A stretch of 64,000 bases of DNA from Helichrysum umbraculigerum (taxonomy: Eukaryota; Streptophyta; Magnoliopsida; Asterales; Asteraceae). The stretch covers positions 82,373,337 through 82,437,336 of the forward strand of contig CATIUR010000004.1 in assembly GCA_949592205.1 (NCBI GenBank). Direction: 5' to 3'. Positions 46,925 to 57,850 of this stretch are shown in pieces. Below the pieces are notes generated by a model that saw only the letters and a list, made by a program, of their open reading frames with translations, searched no databases and was not told the origin of the DNA. A program made the translations under genes and the position numbers. The first letter of the stretch is position 1. Every line of letters begins with the position of its first letter.

Positions 46925-47015
46925 AAGCTGACTTGGCAGCTCGACCCCAACCAGGGGCTCTGCCCCTTGGACCCCGCTACCAGGGGCGCTGCCCCCGGAC
47001 CCCCGTACACGGTTT
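46925..47015. repeat. GC-rich cassette in the E5 LTR
   Basis: This is the reverse complement of 5160-5252 with few changes. Relative to each LTR's sense strand the cassette has the same orientation in both. Confidence 0.8.
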
Positions 47016-49073
47016 CCAAACCTGAACGATAAATAAATAATTACATAACTCGCTTAGACAAACTGATTTGTCTCATACTTATATGACCTCACGTGTTAGG
47101 ATACTAGGAGGTTACCTATCGGACGACACGCGTATCGTAGGATCGCCGACAACTCACAGGTGAGTTCGTAGCCCCACTCTTTCAACTATTTTAGTGTTTT
47201 CGGGGTGAGACGCATGCACAACTACTATTTTCGAATTATAATGATGAACTTTTATAATTCACACTTAACTATATTACTGTTATGTAATACAAATGTTTAA
47301 TAGTTAGGAATTACACCCACTATATTGTCGTAGGACTATATCATAGCTTAACTTGGATAGGTTAACACTGTACACTATCTCGTTGTTGAAATACAACTAC
47401 CATTACATAACCTGCTTAGGTTATCATTTTACTTTGGCCATATTGTCGCGGGAAAATATCAATAAATACATTAGAACTGGTTAGTTCTACCTACATTAGA
47501 CAACAACTAGACTTCGCACAGGATTAGTTCTCCTTATAGGGACTAAGACTGCCTATACCCTTCAGGATTTCTCGAATAGACTTGTACCTAACAGAACATT
47601 TACCAAAATCCTCAATATACTTGCTAGGCTGAGGCTAGGAGTATACGTTAGTATCGTACGTTAGTATAGCTTCTTATACTAATATAAAACAACTAGGTGA
47701 TGATTAGTCATACCTAGGCTTATGGTGATATACTAAATATCTAAGTATGGTATATACACATTTAGATACGCTAAACTACCTTCATGCGCGGCATGATACT
47801 CTATTAGACGTGTTTGTTGATTGACATATATATACATACACATACTTGTACACTATCTCGAGCACGTGGTGCTATCTACTACTTACTTATGAATATTGAT
47901 ATACATACGCCTATACAAACACGATAACTTTAGTCAGGCATGTCGTAGTACTGCTGGCTCTCATATACTTTATTCGGGCATGTCGTAGTACTGCCGGCTC
48001 AATTACATACTTTGCTTACGAGCAATGCGAACGATGTCCAGATTGGACACACAACGATGCCACGGTAAAGTGGGCACAAAACGATGCCACGGTATTGCAG
48101 TGGGCACAAGGATGTATTCGCGGTAAAGCGATACACTCACAGATGGACGGGCTTATGCTCGTGATCCACAACAGTTAACGGGTCGGTGAGATTTCACGCG
48201 AGGTCGTTAGCTCAGTATTTGATTAAATACTCTATCGTAGTTCTATGGGACTGCACGGTTACTCATACTCAGCAACGGATCGGCGAGCTTATACTCGAGA
48301 TCGTTGGCTTAATTTATGTTGCCGGAGGCAACACTACATGCCAGGTAGGCATGCCGATTATTACTCAACATCATATGACGTGGTCATACATTTACTTGGA
48401 CTATACTCAGGCAGGTTTTGCCTCGCATTGGTTTATTTCACTTATACCAGATAGGTATCTAGGCATGTATTGCCACACCCTCGATATGACGCAGTCATAC
48501 AGTTGATAGTATTTAGGCATGTATTGCCTCACGATTTTAGACTCACTATACCTGATAGGTATCTAGGCATGGTATGCCTCGTTCCTTACGTACTTAGGTA
48601 CACACCGCTACTTTTAGGGTAGGAAATACCTAGTGAAATGTATACACATTGGTGTTACATCTTTAATACAATACAAATCAAAATACAGGGATTTCGAACT
48701 ACTTTTCAAAACATACAGGATTTACACTTTATGTTTTCAACTAACAATCCTATGAACTCACCAGCTTTTTAGCTGACTCGTTTTAGCATGTGTTCTCAGG
48801 TGCTCAGCAGGATTAGGATTGCTACAAGATTATGCTAGCTCGAGTCGCATATTTTCAAACAACGGAATTTCTCTGCATAACTTTTGTATTACAAACTATG
48901 TATTGAAATTATTTTGCGAACTCGCAACTTGTATACAATTGATTTTGGGAAATGTAATAACTATTTTCAAACGTCTCATTTAGAGTCGTTCATTATGTAT
49001 CTTATGCTGTGATATTTGATTTGGTAACACCCGACCCGACCGCTTCCGCAACCCCAAATTTGAGGTTGTTACA

Positions 49074-49199
49074 GATTGGTATCAGAGCCTAAGGTTGTAG
49101 TGAACTAGGTTGCATTTAGTGGGCCTAGACTATGACCGTTAGGCAGTATTCCTCATTAGGTATAAGTGGTTCAGGGATCACGTCATACGAGTTTAATTT
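49074..49199 (+). other. E5 primer-binding site and leader, left part
   Basis: gattggtatcagagcc follows the LTR; TGGTATCAGAGC is at 49077-49088. The leader matches E4's and is continued at 61719 beyond E6. Confidence 0.9.
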
Positions 49200-49650
49200 T
49201 GTTGATACATGTTTGTGTGTCTGTCAGTTGGTCTATTGAGTTGTAAGTGTCGTTAGTTAGTTTTATTAGAAAAGTCATTTTCTGTATTTGCGACACTTAA
49301 GTTTAGCATTAGGCGACACTTGCCTTAGTGACGCATAGCGACACTTAGGTAAGTGACGCATGAGGGCGGCGACATGCGACACTTCCCAAGTGACGCATGT
49401 CTGCCGATTTTGTTTTTGTATAAATTGAAACCTACGGGTTTTCGGCTAGGGTTGACGAAAACCCTAGCACCATTTGTCGACTAAGCACTTCTGTAAACAG
49501 TTCCAATACGATTTACAAGCTAATATACTCGTTTACTTTGATTAATCATTGTTTTCGTTTTGAGTTTATTACTTGTTTGTGTAATTGATTGATTCCGCCA
49601 ATCTATTACTATCGATCAACACTTAGATCCACATCCAGGGGGCACTTTCA
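49200..49650 (+). mobile_element. E6 5' LTR
   Basis: It runs from tgttgatacatg to gcactttca. The words gcgacactt and agtgacgca (49285-49406) lie immediately upstream of a TATA box (tataaatt, 49419-49426). The primer-binding site TGGTATCAAAGCC follows at 49653-49665. Confidence 0.92.
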
Positions 49651-50376
49651 ACTGGTATCAAAGCCTCGGAGTTGATTTGATCGACGTGTGTACGTGTATT
49701 GAAGTGTTTTCGGTTCGATTTTGTGAAGATCAAAGACATTCTAGCAAGATTAGGATCGATTTGGTGCTATTACTGTGTTTTGAGTAAAGATTTACAGGTT
49801 TCGTACGATTGGGACTCAAGAATTTTCGTTAGGTTTACGAAAATTCGATTTTTAGGGTTTTTGGGTGTTCACAGCCGTTTCTGCGTCACTCAGAGCGTCA
49901 CCTCGACACTTTGTGCGGCACTTCGAGCGACACTTCTGTAAGGAACAATTAGGGTTTTTACGACACTCAAGTGCGTCACTTAGTAACGTCACTTGAGTAT
50001 TATACGTCACTTACATTAGTGACACCTACTGTTCAATCCGACACTCTACTGCGTCATTTGATACGACACTTGTGTATCATCCGTCACTTACTACGAGTGA
50101 CGCGTTACTTCTGTCAGTCACTTAAAGCGTCACTTACCTTAGTGACGCCTGTTATTGCTAAGCGACACTCAAGTCCGTCACTTGAGTACGTCACTTACGT
50201 GTTTATAAGACACTCATCTCTAGTGTCGTTCTGTTTGTTTATCCGTCACTCGATAGCGTCACTTATCAAGTGCCGCTACTCTTTGCGACACTAAGGTGCG
50301 TCACTTACCAAGTGACGCCTTTGTTACTAATCAGCTTCCAAGTTTTTTTTTAAGTTGATTTTACAGGTACGCTTCA
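49651..50376 (+). promoter_or_regulatory. E6 leader with dense GCGTCACTT / AAGTGACGC hairpin words
   Basis: From 49880 to 50322 the words recur about thirty times in both orientations. A perfect hairpin is GCGTCACTT at 50298-50306 and AAGTGACGC at 50310-50318 with a three-base loop; another lies at about 50127-50148. The leader RNA before gag would be strongly structured. The 107-aa ORF at 49971-50294 is a by-product of the words. Confidence 0.75.
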
Positions 50377-52995
50377 ATGTCTGATAAGGAAGATATTAGA
50401 GGAATCAGAGAGATGCTCAGACAGAGCAATGATATTGGCTCCAGTAATAAACCTCCGTTCTTTGGACCAGATTTAGATTATGTGTATTGGAGAGATAGAT
50501 ATGAACAGTATATAGATTTCCACTGTCCTGAACTGTGGGGACCTTTAAAAGAACGATATGTTGCTCCAGTGGCTGAAGGAAATTATCGTGGTGTTCCTCC
50601 AGCTAAAACATATAATGCTATGTCACCTCAAGAGAAAAAGGAGTATGAAACAGAAAGAAAGGCTCATTCTTCTATCTGTATGTGTTTGCCAAAGGATGTT
50701 ATGAGACTCTTTAAATCTCATGACACAACTTATGATCTGTGGAAGGCAATTGAGACAAGATGCGGAGGAAATGAAAAGTACAAGGAGGCTAAGCTAGAAT
50801 TAATCAAAAAGCAGTATGATCTATTTGACATGATTCCTAATGAGCTGACTTCCAGTCTATTCACTCGATACTCACATCTGGTTAGTGAGTTAAATGAAGG
50901 AGGATACAATCTCCCTGCACTTGAGGTAAACAAGAAGTTGCTGGACGTGTTGCCAAGTGCTTGGGATGTGAAAGTCCAATTTTTAAAAGAAAATCCAGAA
51001 TTACAGAGGATGACTTTGGATCAATTGATAGGTATTCTACAAGCTCATGCGATGGAATTGAAGAAGAAAGAATGTAAGTCAGGTGGATCTGTACAGAATG
51101 CCACAACTGGTGGAGTTGGACTAGTCAATTCTGGCAAGAGTTACGGTGGAGTAGCATTTATAACGGATACCAATTCATCTTCTGCTTCTTCTGGAGGTCA
51201 TCATACAGCTTATCTTTCTGGTACATCTCAAGGAAATCAACAACAGGCTCCAGTTTCACCAGCAATACAAGAGCAAGCTGCAATTTATACAGCTTTTCTG
51301 AGCTCTTACAAAGATTTGGTTACTCAACCAAATACAACTTTGGAACTGATCAAGGAGGATTACGGACAATTGGATGAAGATGATCTAGAACAGATGGACT
51401 TGAATTGGAACATTGCTATGATAACAAGAAGGGTTCAAAAATTCTTGCAACGAACTGGACGCAAGAGTTTAGAAGGCAATGGGAAGTCAGGATTTGGTTT
51501 TGATAAAAGCAAGGTCCGTTCTTATAACTGCCAGAATTTGGGTCATTTCGTTAGGGAATGCGAGAAACCCAAGATGCCACCGTCGGGCCTTACTAAACCT
51601 GATCCTCCAAAAACGAAAGAAGAGGGCAAGACGTTAGCTGTGGACAATGCTTTGGTGGTTTTTGAGCCAACTACTCATGACTGGAATGCGGAGGCTACAA
51701 AGTTTCAACAGTGTCTCGTGGCTCATATTACACCTGAGGTACAAAATGAATCACCTGAACCTTTAAACTGTATCTCATGCATTAATCTAACTGAATCTCT
51801 AGAGGCTTTTAAAAAGGATAACCAAGAGTTGCGAGATAAAGTTGAAAAACTTAATGAGTCAAATAAGTTTTTGAAAGAAAATGAAAAACTCTATGAAAAA
51901 CATATTGAAGCTCATAAGTTAGATACTCAAACTTATAAAGCTAAAGTTTTTAGTCAACAGGATGCAATTAAAAGTTATCTTACTGAAATTGAACTGTTGA
52001 ACAAAGAGCTTTCAGACTTAAAAAGTGAGTATGGTAATTATCAAGATAAAGTCTTAGGGTCAACTTCTGCGACAATGATCTTTAATGAAATTATTAGCAA
52101 TCATAAGCAAGATAGGAAAAGTAAGGGAGGAAAAGGAATAGGTTTTGTTGAAATAGCACCTCCTACTACTTATACTCCTTTACCTGTTAAGGAAGGCCTT
52201 GATGAAATTCCAGTTGATTATGCTAAGTTGATGGGTATCAAGGGTAAAGTGGCTAAATCTAACAAACAGGAGAAGGAGAAAACCACGAGGCCAGAGTATC
52301 CCACTCCTAAGTTTGTTAAGCCACTGAATAAATCTCCTGTTAGTGCTGAGGAGATTGTTGAGCAAAAGGATGTATCTCCAGTTTGTTTTGAGGAGATCGT
52401 TGAGATTGAGGACATTACGGATCAGGAGTATCCTGAAGTTAAGAGAGTTGAAGTTAAACCTGAAAAGGTGGTTTCAAAAGTTGAACCTGAAATTAAGGTT
52501 CAAACAAATAAGGGTAAAGCCAAGGTTTTAAACTCAAAACAACAAACTTTACAGTCACCTGTAAAGATTTTGCAACGAAAATTAGTAAATGAAAAAGTTT
52601 TGTCTGATAAACCTTCAACTTTGACCTCTCAACCAAAGCAAACATTTTCTAAGACATGTACTCAATGTTCATGTTCTAGAAATGTTTTTCCACCTCCTGT
52701 GGTAATGCCTCAGCCTCAACCGTTAGTTGAGACTCGTTCTTGTTTCTACTGCAAGAGACAAGGACATTTGATCCGTGACTGTCCCAAGCTGTCAAATCAG
52801 CGCTATGGGAGAGAGATGCCTAGGACATCAGTTTATAAAAATTCCTTTTCAAAATCTCCACCTAGGCGTTACTCAAAATCTCCCAAGCCTGTTCTGAAAC
52901 TAAGTAATGTTGAGCAAAAACCTTTGCCAATTCAAAAGCCCAACATTATTTCTGATATCAATTCTGAACCTTCAAAAGTTTGGAAACGAAAATAG
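50377..52995 (+). CDS. gag: E6 Copia Gag
   Basis: This 872-residue ORF starts with MSDKEDIRGIREMLRQ. Residues about 25-240 form a UBN2-type Copia Gag domain (WGPLKERYV, LWKAIETRCGGNEKYKEAK, LNEGGYNLPALEVNKKLL). The first zinc knuckle near residue 388 reads SYNCQNLGHFVREC, with Ser in place of the first Cys. Residues 470-560 are a likely coiled coil (KKDNQELRDKVEKLNES). The second knuckle, CFYCKRQGHLIRDC near residue 790, is complete. The ORF ends at TAG 52993-52995, with pol in another frame downstream. It would form the particle and bind RNA. Confidence 0.88.
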   Translation: MSDKEDIRGIREMLRQSNDIGSSNKPPFFGPDLDYVYWRDRYEQYIDFHCPELWGPLKERYVAPVAEGNYRGVPPAKTYNAMSPQEKKEYETERKAHSSICMCLPKDVMRLFKSHDTTYDLWKAIETRCGGNEKYKEAKLELIKKQYDLFDMIPNELTSSLFTRYSHLVSELNEGGYNLPALEVNKKLLDVLPSAWDVKVQFLKENPELQRMTLDQLIGILQAHAMELKKKECKSGGSVQNATTGGVGLVNSGKSYGGVAFITDTNSSSASSGGHHTAYLSGTSQGNQQQAPVSPAIQEQAAIYTAFLSSYKDLVTQPNTTLELIKEDYGQLDEDDLEQMDLNWNIAMITRRVQKFLQRTGRKSLEGNGKSGFGFDKSKVRSYNCQNLGHFVRECEKPKMPPSGLTKPDPPKTKEEGKTLAVDNALVVFEPTTHDWNAEATKFQQCLVAHITPEVQNESPEPLNCISCINLTESLEAFKKDNQELRDKVEKLNESNKFLKENEKLYEKHIEAHKLDTQTYKAKVFSQQDAIKSYLTEIELLNKELSDLKSEYGNYQDKVLGSTSATMIFNEIISNHKQDRKSKGGKGIGFVEIAPPTTYTPLPVKEGLDEIPVDYAKLMGIKGKVAKSNKQEKEKTTRPEYPTPKFVKPLNKSPVSAEEIVEQKDVSPVCFEEIVEIEDITDQEYPEVKRVEVKPEKVVSKVEPEIKVQTNKGKAKVLNSKQQTLQSPVKILQRKLVNEKVLSDKPSTLTSQPKQTFSKTCTQCSCSRNVFPPPVVMPQPQPLVETRSCFYCKRQGHLIRDCPKLSNQRYGREMPRTSVYKNSFSKSPPRRYSKSPKPVLKLSNVEQKPLPIQKPNIISDINSEPSKVWKRK

Positions 52996-53120
52996 TCTGA
53001 TGCTGACTCTTCAGTCGTCAACAATAACACTTCAGATAAATATTCTAATTTGTTTAAAGATAAAGTCCTATCTGACGTGCTTATTGTTGATGACCATGGA
53101 AGACCTAAGTCTGTAAAGGC
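52996..53120 (+). other. E6 gag-pol junction
   Basis: After the TAG the gag frame stays open for 48 codons to a TAA at 53140-53142, overlapping the start of the pol frame near 53121. The sequence ctcactaatctctttctttg followed by atgtgttgcag ends at 53166 and looks like a branch point, pyrimidine tract and 3' splice site. Readthrough, frameshifting or splicing could all link the frames. Confidence 0.45.
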
Positions 53121-56100
53121 TTGGGTCTCCGTTTCTCACTAATCTCTTTCTTTGATGTGTTGCAGCAGTCGGAACGTGTGAAGGATAGTTTATGGTATAT
53201 GGATAGTGGCTGCTCGCGACACATGACTGGCGATGTGTCTCTTCTGACGGATATTAAACCATACTCGGGAGGATACGTTGCTTTCGCGGGAGATTCAGGA
53301 GGAACGATTTCGGGAAAGGGAACGCTAACAAATGGAAAAGTTAGCTTTGAAAATGTGAATTATGTGGCTGAGCTGACTCACAACTTGCTGAGCGTTTCAC
53401 AAGTTTGTGACAAGGACTACACCACGTTATTCACAAAGACGGAATGTGTAATATTGAAACCGGGGTATGTCATTCCTGAGGATTGGGTATTGATGCGGGC
53501 ACCTAGAAAGAATGACACCTATGTGATGAATATGCGAACTGTGGAGACTACAAGTGACTATACTTGTCTTCTTTCAAAGGCTTCTGAAAAGGAATCACTC
53601 CTTTGGCACAGACGGATGGGACATATTCATTTCCGTAAAATGAATTTTCTGATTAACAATGATTTAGTGAGGGGAGTTCCAAAACAGTCATTTGCTCTAA
53701 AAGACGACTGCGTTTCTTGTCACAAAGGAAAACTCCACAAGAAGTCCCACAAGTCTAAGGTTGTGAATTCTATTGCAGCTCCGTTGGAACTACTGTATAT
53801 GGATCTGTTCGGTCCAGTTTCAACAAAGAGCATTGGTGGTCGGTCTTACTGCTTGGTAGTTACTGATGACTACTCAAGGTTTTCGTGGGTATATTTCTTG
53901 ACTACAAAGGGGGAGACTCCTGATATTCTGGTGTATTTGTTGGATAAGTTGGCAAATCTATGCAACTTAAAGGTGAAAAGGATTCGAAGCGACAATGGAA
54001 CTGAATTCAAGAACTCAACTCTCGAATTGTTTTGTGCTACAAGAGGAATTGAGCATCAATTCAGTGCTCCAAGGACTCCACAACAGAATGGAGTTGCAGA
54101 AAGAAAGAACAGGACAATTATAGAGACAGCTCGGACTATGTTAGCTGACTCCAAATTACCAATCATCTTCTGGGCTGAGGCAGTTAATACTGCCTGTTAT
54201 GTTCTCAACAGAGTGCTCACGGTTAAGAAAAAGAACAAGACGTGTTATGAACTTTTCAATAACCGAAAGCCAAACCTTCAGTTCTTAGAACCATTTGGGT
54301 GTCCATGCATGATCATGATTACAAAAGATAAGGTCTCTAAGTTTGGTGACAAAGCTGTTGAAGGGATTTTTCTTGGATATTCAGTCAATTCTCCGAACAA
54401 AAGAGTCTTTAACAAATCAACGAATCAGATTGAGGAACAGTTTGAAGTAAAATGTTTAAGGTATACGGAGCCTCCTCAAGGAACAGGTCCGGATTGGTTT
54501 TTCAATTATGGAAACCTCTTTAACTCTTTCAATATTCCAGAAGATGATGAAACGGAAGAGTTAGTTTCCATGCTACATGGACTTGATTTTTCTCAAGATA
54601 CACCAGTTAGTAAACCATCCGACCCATCTCCTAATGCAACACCCGAACCACCACCAATTGATACTACACCCACACCACCATCAACAACACCTAATCCAAC
54701 ATCTACTTCTCAAGTTACACCTTCGAAAGATGCTCCTTCTACCTCTAAAACAGTGTATAACTACACCAAGGAGCTTCCTTATGATCCAAACATGCCGTCA
54801 TTAGAGGAAGGAGGAGAGGATGAGGTAAGTGATGAGGGAGAGGAAGCAGAAAATATGAATTATTCTCATTTATTTTCTCAAAGAGATGAAGATGATGATG
54901 CTTCTCCGAATATTTCTGCAAATGAGGGAGATCTGAGTAACCTGGAACAGAATCTTGTGCCAGATCAAATTCCAGTGACTCGGATACATAAGGATCACCC
55001 CATTGATAATATCATTGGTGATCCTCATGCAAAGGTTCAAACAAGACATCAAGCGAAACAGACTGATACTGAACAACTTTCGGGTCTGGTGGCTAATGTT
55101 AATTCATGTTATCTTTCGCAGAATGAACCTAAGAAAGTTGAAGAGGCCTTAAAAGATCCATCCTGGATCGAGGCCATGCAAGAGGAACTACAACAATTTG
55201 AAAAGTTGCAAGTCTGGGAAGTAGTTCCATTACCCAAGGGTGCCCACTTGACTGGCACTCGTTGGGTTTTTCGTAATAAGATGGATGATAGGGGCGTTGT
55301 AATTCGTAATAAAGCACATCTAGTAGTTCAAGGCTTTAGCCAAATTGAGGGGTTGGACTATGATGATGTATTTGCCCCTGTTGCTCGATTGGAATCCATA
55401 CGCATTTTTCTGGCATACGCGTCCTTCAAGGGATTTCGCGTCAATCAACTTGATGTGAAAAGTGTGTTTCTGTATGGAAAGGTTGACAACGATGTGTACG
55501 TTAAGCAGCCTCCTGGTTTTGAAGACCCTGCGCATCCTGAATACGTCTGTAAATTGAACAAGGCGTTGTATGGTCTTCACCAAGCACCAAGACTTTGGTA
55601 CGAGAGGCTAACTACACATCTGATTAAGCATGGTTTTGTGAGAGGGAACATCGATAGCACGCTATTTATTCTTCGTGAACAGTCAGAGGATAGGGAAGAT
55701 ATGCTACTTGTGCAGGTTTACGTGGACGATATTATCTTCGGGTCTACCAATGAGGCAATGTGTAAGAACTTTGAGAAAATCATGAAGTCTGAGTTTGAGA
55801 TGAGCGCAATGGGGGAGCTCACTTTCTTTTTAGGTGTACAAGTTGAGCAGCTTGCAAAAGGTATTTATATACATCAGTCAAAATATGTCAATGACATGTT
55901 GACTAGGTATGACCTGCTCACTTGTAAAACCTATGGGACTCCCATCGAGCTTAATCACAATCTCAAACTTGCTGAGGAAGATGAAGATTGCAAGGAGAGG
56001 GACTATCGTTCAATGATAGGTTCTCTTATGTATTTGACTGCCTCAAGACCGGACATTGTATTTGCCGTGTCGATTTGCTCGCGTTATCAGGCTAAACCAA

Positions 56101-56672
56101 AGGTGTCACATATGAAGGCAGTAAAGCGAATTTTTGGTTATCTCAGAGCTAGACCTACCCTTGGTCTTTGGTATTCAAATGAGAAGACTTTCGCTCTCAC
56201 AGCCTATTCAGATTCGGATCATGGAGGTTGCAGTATCGATAAGAAGTCTACAACGGGTGGATGTCAGTTTCTGGGATCGTGTTTGGTCTCGTAGCAGTGC
56301 AAGAAGCAAACTACAGTCTCTCTTTCTACAGCAGAGGCTGAGTATGTTGCTGCCGCTAGTTGCTGTGCCCAAGTTCTCTGGATTCAGCACCAATTACGCG
56401 ATTACGGGTTACTTCTTACTATGACTCCCATTCACATAGATAACACTGCTGCTATTTCTATCACACGCAATCCCGTACAGCACTCTAAGACAAAACATAT
56501 TGAACTTAGGTTCCACTTCATACGGGATTGCTATGAAAAACACTTGATAGACCTGGTCCACATAGACACCCTTAAACAAAATGCTGACCTATTCACCAAA
56601 GCCTTTTCACGTGCTCGATTTGATGAACTGGTCAACATGATCGGTTTAAGATTCTTTGGGTCTAAAAAGTAA
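53121..56672 (+). pseudogene. pol: E6 Copia Pol with one nonsense codon in RNase H
   Basis: No ATG opens the frame; translation would be fused to Gag. Order: protease (WYMDSGCSRHMTGD near 53193), the HHCC segment (LWHRRMGHIHF, CVSCHKGK), integrase DDE (MDLFGPV, RSDNGTEFKN, PQQNGVAERKNRT), an acidic linker, then reverse transcriptase with LDVKSVFLYG near 55449 and catalytic VYVDDIIFGS near 55717. In RNase H, SDSDHGGCSIDKKST is followed by a TAG at 56292-56294 where Trp is usual. The same frame then runs to TAA 56670-56672 (STAEAEYVAAASC, ADLFTKAF). Apart from this codon the gene looks intact. Confidence 0.9.
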
Positions 56673-56712
56673 TGTGTGACTTGGATAGTTAACGTTATTT
56701 GCTTTTATGTGT

Positions 56713-56749
<37 letters not shown>

Positions 56750-57850
56750 TGCAACAGCCACTCTTTGTACTCTTTAGTATTAAAGAAAACGCAAGGTTGC
56801 TACATTTTTAAAATAGACGTTGAAGTTGTGTCTGTAAACAACTTGGGATATGATAGTACATCGGGTGACATGCACAAAATGGAATTTTAAGGTTTATCTT
56901 GGATGTGTCAGTAGGTTTATCTGACACACTTAAAACAGTTTTTATCTAAATTATCTTCATCATACGATGTATTGGTAGGCATGGTACACACCGGTCTCTG
57001 AGGTATTAAGAAGTAATTTAAATACATGTCTATGATCATGTGGTAAACACATTGTGATGTACGACTCTAAGTCTTAATTCCTTAGCATAGCTTGACATAC
57101 TTCTATTTTTGGATCGTATATCTGAGATCTTTTGGGGGAGTATGCTGCTTGTTTCCTCTGTTGTACGAAAGTGCAGACCTGGTCTCAATTCATCTTACTC
57201 TCAAAACTAAGCAAACGTGAGTCAATGCACTTGCAAAGTCTTAAATTTAAGATACTACACAAAGTCGCCACAAATTTGGTTTGACTGCGTTTAGTTTTGC
57301 TTATACCTGAATCAAGTTATGTTGCTCTGTTGTACGCAAGTACAGACCTGTCACCGCTGGCTTGATTCTTAAAATTGATTCTCTTATATTCTTTCTAAAT
57401 TTGGAAACTATGTTCATGTCTAAGTTATAGGGGTATATCTATGGTGGGGACCATGGTGCAATATTCATTCTAACAATAAAAGGTTAACTCACAAACACGG
57501 ATGTAACATGTTTAGGTGGACAAACAATACCAATAATTGTCTTGAAATAATTTTTATAAAAGGTGTTTTAAATGTGCCAAGTAAATTTAAAGTGGACAAA
57601 TATACTGATGATCGAAATAACACTTACTATTCCTAATAATTGCATGTTATTCCGATATGATCCCTAACCAGACTCAATCAACTCCGTCACCAAAAAGAAT
57701 GCATTTAGTTTGGTTTTATATTTGTAATTTTGTGTCTTTAAATTTTATTTTTAATTTTATTTTTTTTATTTTTTAACCACGTCACATTTACTGTCAAATT
57801 GAGCACTCCGCAAAAGATCGATAAAAGTTTAAATTTTTTCAAAAACTGTC
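56673..57850 (+). other. E6 spacer after pol
   Basis: It contains 29 consecutive A at 56717-56745, a polypurine-like tttgggggag near 57130-57140, and a motif seen twice (ctctgttgtacg near 57157 and 57331, each followed by cagacctg). I see no coding sequence. A GGGGGAG tract at this point is like the polypurine tract of elements that lack a third ORF, so the third ORF may have been added downstream of an older 3' end. Confidence 0.5.

Larger units (their letters stand above)
45855..49073 (+). mobile_element. E5 5' LTR
   Basis: It is 3,219 bp, tgtaacacctgg to ggttgttaca. A CT-rich tract (46255-46345) resembles a transcript leader. The region 47925-48600 holds short direct repeats (catgtcgtagtactgc, acgatgccacggta, taggcatgtattgcc). 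The right end has cgcttccgcaacccc just inside the edge, matching the E4 LTR end. The 106-aa and smaller ORFs inside are not convincing. Confidence 0.88.

Noticed and set aside
48186..48506. 106-aa ORF in the E5 LTR
   Set aside because: It overlaps short direct repeats in the LTR, and no homologous ORF is seen in E4's LTR.
49971..50294. 107-aa ORF in the E6 leader
   Set aside because: It is a translation of the GTCACTT word array and has no protein-like features.
49880..50330. CRISPR-like repeat arrays (also at 5370-5640, 28740-29036, 58376-58776)
   Set aside because: Words are 8-14 bp, in both orientations, irregularly spaced, and sit in plant LTR elements. There are no spacers of regular length and no cas genes.
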